Assembly: GCA_002311975.1 (NCBI GenBank)
Contig: DCAL01000053.1
Span: 10,722-20,554, forward strand
Length of the DNA: 9,833 nt
Source: Fidelibacterota bacterium UBA1134
GTDB taxonomy: Bacteria; Fidelibacterota; Marinisomatia; Marinisomatales; S15-B10
Direction: 5' to 3'
Both the position numbers and the translations under genes were made by a program. The notes under the pieces were generated by a model. It was given only the letters and a program-made list of their open reading frames with translations. It was not told the DNA's origin and did not search any database. Positions 5,883-9,833 of this stretch are shown here, in pieces (positions within the stretch are counted from its first letter, which is position 1; the number at the start of each line of letters is the position of its first letter).

Positions 5883-6998
5883 ATGGTTAAGCGCATGTGT
5901 GTACATCTTGGCGTGGTTTTTCTGTTTTTCTCAGTTCTTTTTTCTCAGAGCGGTACTATCACTGCTGAGGGGATGGGAATGTCCGAAGACGCCGCCATTG
6001 AGCAGGCGAAGCGGGCCGCTGTGGAAATCGGTATCGGGACGGTCATGTCATCAGAGACGATAGTGAAGAATTCAGTATTGTTCTCTGACAACATCTACGC
6101 CAAGGCCACTGGTTTTGTCAAAACATACACGGTGAAGGACAAGTCCCAGGGACCTGACGGCCTGTGGATAGTGACCATTGACGCTCAGGTGACGGAGATT
6201 CTTGATGAAGTGCTCCAGAACGAGCTGGCCGTGCAGACACTCCTGAACGCAATGAACCGGCCGAAGATGATATTTATGGTCAGGGAGGAAAACCTCATCG
6301 ATAACATCGCCAGCGATTTCGCCGAGACCAAACTTGTGAGTATGTTTTACGAAAAGGGATTCGATGTGGTGGACCGGCAGCTTGTGCAGGCTCTGAAGGG
6401 GGAAGCTGATTTCACTCAGGCCATTGCGGGGGACGTGACGGCAGCTTCGAAGATCGCCAGCATGCTGGGCGCTGACATCATTGTCATCGGTACAGCCAGG
6501 ATCTCTTCAGGCGGCAAAGTGTACAGCATGTTTTCCGGTCAGGCGGATATGAACGCTAAGATTGTCCGCGCCGATACTGGAGAGATTCTTGCCATCGTGC
6601 CGCAGGCGAGAGGAAAAAAACCCCACATTTCTGCCACTACAGCCGGCATCAATGCAGTGAACGAAGCCGCCGGGAAGCTGGGCGCCGAAATCATAGTCCA
6701 GCTTATCCGCAAGTGGAGCACGCAGCAGGCCAACGCCATCAACGTTTTTCTGGTTGTGACCAATGTTGATTTCATGAGCTATATGACAATCGGGACCTAC
6801 CTGAAATCACAGATGATTCCCGGCATACAGAGTGCTTTTGAGAAAGGGTTCAACGACGGGGTGGCGGAGTATCAGATTCTTTTTGAAGGAAAATCCCAGG
6901 ACCTTGCCATGGCGCTCATGCAGAACCCGCCTGAAGCTGTGGCGCTTCAGGTGACAGGACTTTCCGGCAACCGTATCAGTGCACAGATTTCTCAATAG
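5883..6998 (+). CDS. Exported LPP20/FlgT-like envelope protein
   Basis: A 371-residue exported protein. Signal peptide MVKRMCVHLGVVFLFFSVLFSQ, cleaved near residue 22. Residues about 23-110 look like the LPP20/FlgT N-terminal domain: TITAEGMGMSEDAAIEQAKR, then SSETIVKNSVLFSDNIYAKA and GFVKTYTV followed by WIVTIDAQV. Residues about 125-275 resemble the CsgG-like/FlgT middle fold (PKMIFMVREE, VSMFYEKGFDVVDRQLV, ASMLGADIIVIGTARISS, ADTGEILAIVPQARG). Residues about 285-371 form a further alpha/beta domain (INVFLVVTNVDFMSYMTIG to the end) that I cannot name. In Vibrio, FlgT forms part of a flagellar basal-body ring in the periplasm, but no flagellar genes are present here. Start: ATG 5883 with AGGGGGT 5 bases upstream gives a clean signal peptide; the longer reading from GTG 5853 would put extra residues before it. 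The next gene follows after 13 bases. Confidence 0.88.
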   Translation: MVKRMCVHLGVVFLFFSVLFSQSGTITAEGMGMSEDAAIEQAKRAAVEIGIGTVMSSETIVKNSVLFSDNIYAKATGFVKTYTVKDKSQGPDGLWIVTIDAQVTEILDEVLQNELAVQTLLNAMNRPKMIFMVREENLIDNIASDFAETKLVSMFYEKGFDVVDRQLVQALKGEADFTQAIAGDVTAASKIASMLGADIIVIGTARISSGGKVYSMFSGQADMNAKIVRADTGEILAIVPQARGKKPHISATTAGINAVNEAAGKLGAEIIVQLIRKWSTQQANAINVFLVVTNVDFMSYMTIGTYLKSQMIPGIQSAFEKGFNDGVAEYQILFEGKSQDLAMALMQNPPEAVALQVTGLSGNRISAQISQ

Positions 6999-7011
6999 AC
7001 AGGAGGCGACA

Positions 7012-7899
7012 ATGAAGAAACTTACTCTTGGTTCTCTAATTTTGGTTCTCGGTTCTTCCCTCACGGCCCAGGGATGGGGGTGGGGAGACAACGACGCCGT
7101 TGAGCAGGTAAATAGCGGAGCTATGAACTACTCTACGGGCTGGGTTACGGCAACAGGTATAGGGGCTATGAGTCCCCTGGCTCTCAATCCCGGCATGGCG
7201 CGAGCCACGGCTGTGAGGGCGGCAAAGATGGATGCCATGCGAAATTTGCTGGAAGCGGTCATGGCAATTACGGTAACCTCCGAGACGACGGTCAGAGCTT
7301 CTGCCATCGAAAACGATGTGATCAAGACTAGTGTAGAGGGAATGGTGAAAGGGGCCAGGATGCTGGACTTGAACGGTGACGGAAAAGTTGACTATTCCAG
7401 TGATATCCGCTATTTGAGCGATACGTCGATAGAAGTCGAAATGGGTGTACACATGTCGGGAATCTCCAGTGTTGTTTTGCCTCCTACCGGATTTGCTGCA
7501 GCGCCGCCCGCGGCTACCGCCACAGCTTCAGAGGCAGCACCCGCCGCACCGAAACCGGGAACAATCACAGGCCTGATTGTGGATGCCAGAGGACTTGGGA
7601 TCCGTCCTGCCATGTCGCCTAAAGTCCTCGATCAGTCGGGCGGCGCCGTCTACGGCCCCGGGAATTTTACCAGAGAGTACGCCGTTAAGTTTGGCGTGGC
7701 GGGATATTCGAAAGATCTTGCCAAGGCGCAGCAGGACCCGAGAGTCGTGGGCAATCCCCTGGTGATTAAGGGAGTCGGCGTCCAGGGCAATAACAAAACT
7801 GATGTGGTAATCGCAAACAGCGACGCCTTCAAGATCCGCAATGCGGACCAGGGAGGACAATTCCTGTCCAACTGTAAAGTGATGATACTTCTGGACTGA
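7012..7899 (+). CDS. LPP20-family exported protein with C-terminal DARGLG domain
   Basis: A 295-residue exported protein. Signal peptide MKKLTLGSLILVLGSSLTAQ with cleavage near residue 20 and no lipobox cysteine. Residues about 44-150 form an LPP20-like domain: WVTATGIGAM, ARATAVRAAKMDAMRNLLEA, ITVTSETTVRASAIENDVI, VEGMVKGARM, then SIEVEMGVHMSG. Within it DLNGDGKVD (119-127) has the spacing of an EF-hand/dockerin calcium loop. An Ala/Pro-rich linker (162-182) leads to a C-terminal domain (183-295) with TGLIVDARGLGIRPAMSP, VYGPGNFTREYAV, GNPLVIKGVGVQG and KTDVVIANSDAFKI, a recognisable pattern in LPP20-related proteins whose function I do not know. Start ATG 7012 is set by AGGAGG 5 bases upstream and the signal peptide. 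It probably works with the upstream LPP20/FlgT-like protein, since the two are 13 bases apart and share a domain type. Confidence 0.9.
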   Translation: MKKLTLGSLILVLGSSLTAQGWGWGDNDAVEQVNSGAMNYSTGWVTATGIGAMSPLALNPGMARATAVRAAKMDAMRNLLEAVMAITVTSETTVRASAIENDVIKTSVEGMVKGARMLDLNGDGKVDYSSDIRYLSDTSIEVEMGVHMSGISSVVLPPTGFAAAPPAATATASEAAPAAPKPGTITGLIVDARGLGIRPAMSPKVLDQSGGAVYGPGNFTREYAVKFGVAGYSKDLAKAQQDPRVVGNPLVIKGVGVQGNNKTDVVIANSDAFKIRNADQGGQFLSNCKVMILLD

Positions 7900-7968
7900 A
7901 CCGCAGAGGTTCAATCTGCCGGGAGGACTGTTTCCCAGAATAAAATTGTGAAAAGGAGAACAAGAAGA

Positions 7969-8667
7969 ATGAGACAGATGAAAATGTTAACGGCGGTGTT
8001 TTTGATTGTGCTTGCACCGGGCCTGCTGCTGGCCGTGCCGGGCAGGTCCTCCAACAATACGGCGGGCAGGCAGGAATCGGTGGCAGTGCCGAAAACGGAG
8101 GGACAGGAAGAGGTAAGCGTACCGCAGACAGGCGATGAGGCGGTAGAAGATCTGAGCCTTAAACCGGGAGACTTAGCGCCGAAGTTTGCCCTCAGGGATA
8201 CGAAAGGGAACTATGAACTTCTCACAAGATGGTCTGGAGAAAAGCTGTCCCGTCCCGCCTCCCAGCCCATTCGCCATGCGGTGGTGGTGAGCTTCTTTGC
8301 CACATGGTGCGAGCCGTGCATGAAAGAGCTGCCGCATCTGCAAAATCTCTACAAGAAGTATGATGGACAAGACGTGAAATTTTTCCTCATCGATATCACC
8401 GAGGCGACACGCTCCGTGGAGGGATTCGAGGATTCGCCGAAGGCGGGGCCGTTTCTGGCAAAGAAGGGAATTACAATTCCCGTCTTGATTGATATATACG
8501 GTATGGCGAAAAAGAACTACGGCGCCACGACTCTGCCGCGGCTCTATGTGATCGATAAGCTGCGCAAGATCCGCTTGATGAAACAGGGATTCCATGAGGG
8601 GGAGGACTTTGAGGGAGAACTTTCTTCTATGATTGATGTTCTGCTGGCGGAGGGAGCTTCTGAGTAG
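7969..8667 (+). CDS. TlpA/ResA-like thioredoxin-fold protein
   Basis: A 232-residue exported thiol-disulfide protein. The hydrophobic N-terminus (MLTAVFLIVLAPGLLLAVPG) is a signal peptide or membrane anchor. Residues 28-62 are a low-complexity acidic linker with two similar pieces (VAVPKTEGQEE, VSVPQTGDEA). The thioredoxin fold of the TlpA/AlkyI-hydroperoxide-reductase-like type begins with KPGDLAPKFALRD (65-77). The active site is W113-C114-E115-P116-C117 and the cis-proline is P190 in TTLPRLYVID. Such proteins usually reduce periplasmic disulfides in cytochrome c maturation or other envelope proteins; the substrate here is not shown. Start ATG 7969 has AAGGAG 10 bases upstream; ATG 7978 is possible. 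There are 69 bases between the LPP20 stop and this start, with no clear terminator. The TAG stop lies 3 bases before the four-helix-bundle gene. Confidence 0.92.
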   Translation: MRQMKMLTAVFLIVLAPGLLLAVPGRSSNNTAGRQESVAVPKTEGQEEVSVPQTGDEAVEDLSLKPGDLAPKFALRDTKGNYELLTRWSGEKLSRPASQPIRHAVVVSFFATWCEPCMKELPHLQNLYKKYDGQDVKFFLIDITEATRSVEGFEDSPKAGPFLAKKGITIPVLIDIYGMAKKNYGATTLPRLYVIDKLRKIRLMKQGFHEGEDFEGELSSMIDVLLAEGASE

Positions 8668-8668
8668 A

Positions 8669-8685
8669 CAGTGGCAGTGGGCAGT
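8669..8685 (+). repeat. Left inverted repeat of the four-helix-bundle gene cassette
   Basis: CAGTGGCAGTGGGCAGT begins one base after the tlpA-like stop codon. AGTGGCAGT (8670-8678) is the exact complement of ACTGCCACT at 9118-9126, beyond the other end of the gene. The GTG taken as start codon (8671) lies within it. A shorter GTGGCAGTG also occurs inside the thioredoxin gene at 8080-8088, so part of the match could be chance. Confidence 0.5.
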
Positions 8686-9093
8686 TTTAAAGATCTGAAG
8701 GTTTACAAAATGGCGTATAAGCTGGCTACGGAGATTTTTCATCACTCAAAGTCTTTTCCGAAAGAAGAGATGTATTCGTTGACCGATCAAATCAGGCGCT
8801 CGTCCTGGTCTGTCTGTAGCAACATAGCAGAGGCTTATAGAAGGCGGAAGTATTCCAAGTATTTTTCCGCAAAGATTACTGATTCGGATGTTGAAGCAAG
8901 CGAGACGCTGGTATGGCTCGATTTTTCCAGGGATTGTTTGTATATGCCTGATAATGTGCATGAGTCGCTAAAACAAAGATATGAGCAGGTTGGCAAAATG
9001 TTAGGAAGTATGGCTGACAATGCAAAACGTTTCTTGTCCGGAGGATACAAAGTCTCTGATCAATTGATCGGTTTTGGAGGTAATCTTGACTGA
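8671..9093 (+). CDS. Four-helix-bundle protein, 23S rRNA intervening-sequence (IVP/S23) family
   Basis: A 140-residue protein of the family first seen inside intervening sequences of 23S rRNA genes, also related to the Avd accessory protein of diversity-generating retroelements. The family core is visible: FKDLKVYKMAYKLATEIF (6-23), then FPKEEMYSLTDQIRRSSWSV and CSNIAEAYRRR (49-59), and two further helices ending near residue 122. Its role in the cell is not established. Most members are about 115-125 residues; the last 18 here (GGYKVSDQLIGFGGNLD) look like read-through into flanking DNA. It starts at GTG 8671 or GTG 8677, 3 or 9 bases after the thioredoxin stop and without a good Shine-Dalgarno, so coupling is likely. 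It is more AT-rich than its neighbours and has inverted repeats outside both ends, which suggests insertion into the operon. There is no rRNA or reverse transcriptase in the window. Confidence 0.88.
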   Translation: MAVGSFKDLKVYKMAYKLATEIFHHSKSFPKEEMYSLTDQIRRSSWSVCSNIAEAYRRRKYSKYFSAKITDSDVEASETLVWLDFSRDCLYMPDNVHESLKQRYEQVGKMLGSMADNAKRFLSGGYKVSDQLIGFGGNLD

Positions 9094-9098
9094 CCCAG

Positions 9099-9126
9099 AC
9101 TGCTATTGCCACCTGCAACTGCCACT
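9099..9126 (-). repeat. Right inverted repeat of the four-helix-bundle gene cassette
   Basis: ACTGCTATTGCCACCTGCA followed by ACTGCCACT holds two imperfect copies of the complement of the left repeat unit; the outer one (9118-9126) complements 8670-8678 exactly over 9 bases. In a transcript the two ends could pair and enclose the whole gene, as the ends of rRNA intervening sequences do. No flanking target-site duplication is visible. Confidence 0.45.
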
Positions 9127-9188
9127 TGGGAAATGTTACCCAGCGCACACTTTGCTGATCCAGTGTTCAGTAAATTAAGGAGTAAGAT

Positions 9189-9833
9189 ATGATTAGACCG
9201 TGGATGAAACCAGTGGCGGCGATTCTATCGTGGACGATGATCCTTTTCTCTCTCCCCGTCCATCTGGGGGCTCAGACGCAGACGCGTCAGGCTGACGTTG
9301 GCGGTGTTACCGTTGAGCAGGCGATTCAGGGAGGGGGCAAGCTTGTGATAGCGGTTCTCGATCTTGAGGGGAGAGGTATCTCCGCCCTGGAAGCGGCAAC
9401 GCTCACGGACAGGATGCGCTCCGAACTCGTGGCCACCGGCGCCGTCACTATCGTGGAGCGGGGCCAGATGCAGGAGATCCTGTCGGAGCAGGGCTTTCAG
9501 CAGACAGGGTGTACTTCGTCAGAGTGTGCGGTGGAGGTCGGAAAACTTCTCGGTGTATCACATATGGCCACCGGCTCTATCGGCAAAATCGGCAGCAGCT
9601 ACACGCTGGACATGCGTCTGTTTAACGTGGAGGACGGTGCCATCACCAAGAGCGTCAACCGAACGTACAGGGGCGAGGTGGACGGTCTCATCAAGGAGAT
9701 AGAGCGGCTGGCGTGGGACATTACCGGTCTGACGCCACCTGCCGGACGTTTTCCGGGGATGGTGGTGCCAGTGGCGGCGGCGCCGGCTGAAGCTCCAAAG
9801 AAGAAGGGCGGCCGCGGACTGTTGTGGTTGGTT
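9189..9833 (+). CDS. CsgG-like exported protein (C-terminus beyond window)
   Basis: The 215 codons visible begin a protein of the CsgG/TolB-N-like group. The signal peptide (hydrophobic from about residue 9, ending VHLGAQ at 24-29) has no lipobox cysteine, unlike CsgG itself, which is an outer-membrane lipoprotein. Residues about 51-180 form the CsgG-type alpha/beta domain: KLVIAVLDLEGRGIS, LTDRMRSELVATGAVTIVER, QMQEILSEQGFQQTGC, SECAVEVGKLLGVSHMATGS, then YTLDMRLFNVEDGAITKSV. Two cysteines, C108 and C113, lie in the conserved-looking TGCTSSECA. After a Pro/Ala linker comes KKKGGRGLLWLV at the edge, which looks like the start of a membrane segment. Start ATG 9189 has AAGGAG 6 bases upstream. 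CsgG forms the curli secretion pore; whether this protein forms pores is not shown. It likely belongs with the LPP20-type genes upstream. Confidence 0.88.
   Translation, partial: MIRPWMKPVAAILSWTMILFSLPVHLGAQTQTRQADVGGVTVEQAIQGGGKLVIAVLDLEGRGISALEAATLTDRMRSELVATGAVTIVERGQMQEILSEQGFQQTGCTSSECAVEVGKLLGVSHMATGSIGKIGSSYTLDMRLFNVEDGAITKSVNRTYRGEVDGLIKEIERLAWDITGLTPPAGRFPGMVVPVAAAPAEAPKKKGGRGLLWLV

Noticed and set aside
5883..7899. Flagellar identity (FlgT, FlgP) for the LPP20-type proteins
   Set aside because: Only the domain style is shared; there are no other flagellar genes in the window, so the flagellar names are not justified.
7903..7934. Hairpins between the LPP20 and thioredoxin genes as a terminator
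   Set aside because: The stems (GCAGA/TCTGC, GGGA/TCCC) are only 4-5 bases with no T-run.
8080..8088. GTGGCAGTG in the thioredoxin gene as a third copy of the cassette repeat
   Set aside because: It is in a coding frame with no extended similarity on either side, so chance explains it.
8173..8745. A 190-codon open frame on the minus strand
   Set aside because: It is opposite the thioredoxin gene with its WCEPC motif, and has no ribosome site or domain of its own.
9058..9069. Palindrome GATCAATTGATC as a regulatory site
   Set aside because: It is inside the four-helix-bundle coding frame and too short and AT-rich to be significant alone.

Overview
The window looks like part of a chromosome from a Gram-negative, diderm, environmental bacterium. 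Evidence: NAD-dependent DNA ligase, many exported proteins, envelope proteins of the LPP20/FlgT/CsgG type, a probable SLH-domain lipoprotein, clear Shine-Dalgarno sites and moderately GC-rich coding DNA. The class V aminotransferase, LPP20 and CsgG-like proteins remind me of the Marinimicrobia (SAR406) and related FCB lineages. That placement is from memory of family style only. There are no rRNA, tRNA, CRISPR or transposase genes in view.

Left half, minus strand (about 1-4330, read right to left): a small exported protein of unknown function (4328-3876), a cysteine-desulfurase-like class V aminotransferase (3828-2350), a small exported beta-rich protein (2331-1867) and NAD-dependent DNA ligase ligA (1863 to beyond the left edge). 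The last three are separated by 18 and 3 bases and are probably co-transcribed. A further minus-strand gene at 5704-4571, a probable lipoprotein with TPR repeats followed by SLH domains, ends at an intrinsic terminator (4514-4547) and so forms its own unit.

Right half, plus strand (5883 to the right edge): an exported three-part LPP20/FlgT-like protein, a second LPP20-type exported protein with a distinct C-terminal domain, a TlpA/ResA-like thioredoxin, a 23S-rRNA-IVP-type four-helix-bundle protein, and a CsgG-like exported protein cut by the window edge. The first two are 13 bases apart and the whole set could be one transcript. Apart from the four-helix-bundle gene, all are predicted to work outside the cytoplasm. 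I read the set as an uncharacterised envelope-assembly or envelope-export module without flagellar or curli genes in view. The four-helix-bundle gene looks inserted: it is more AT-rich, begins inside a GTGGCAGT-type repeat and is followed by the inverted copy.

The 178-base gap at 5705-5882 separates the TPR-SLH gene from the LPP20/FlgT-like cluster. It holds a good sigma70-type promoter for the rightward genes and a CRP/FNR-like dyad lying about midway between the two divergent start regions, which suggests joint control of both units. No gap without a gene exceeds 300 bases.
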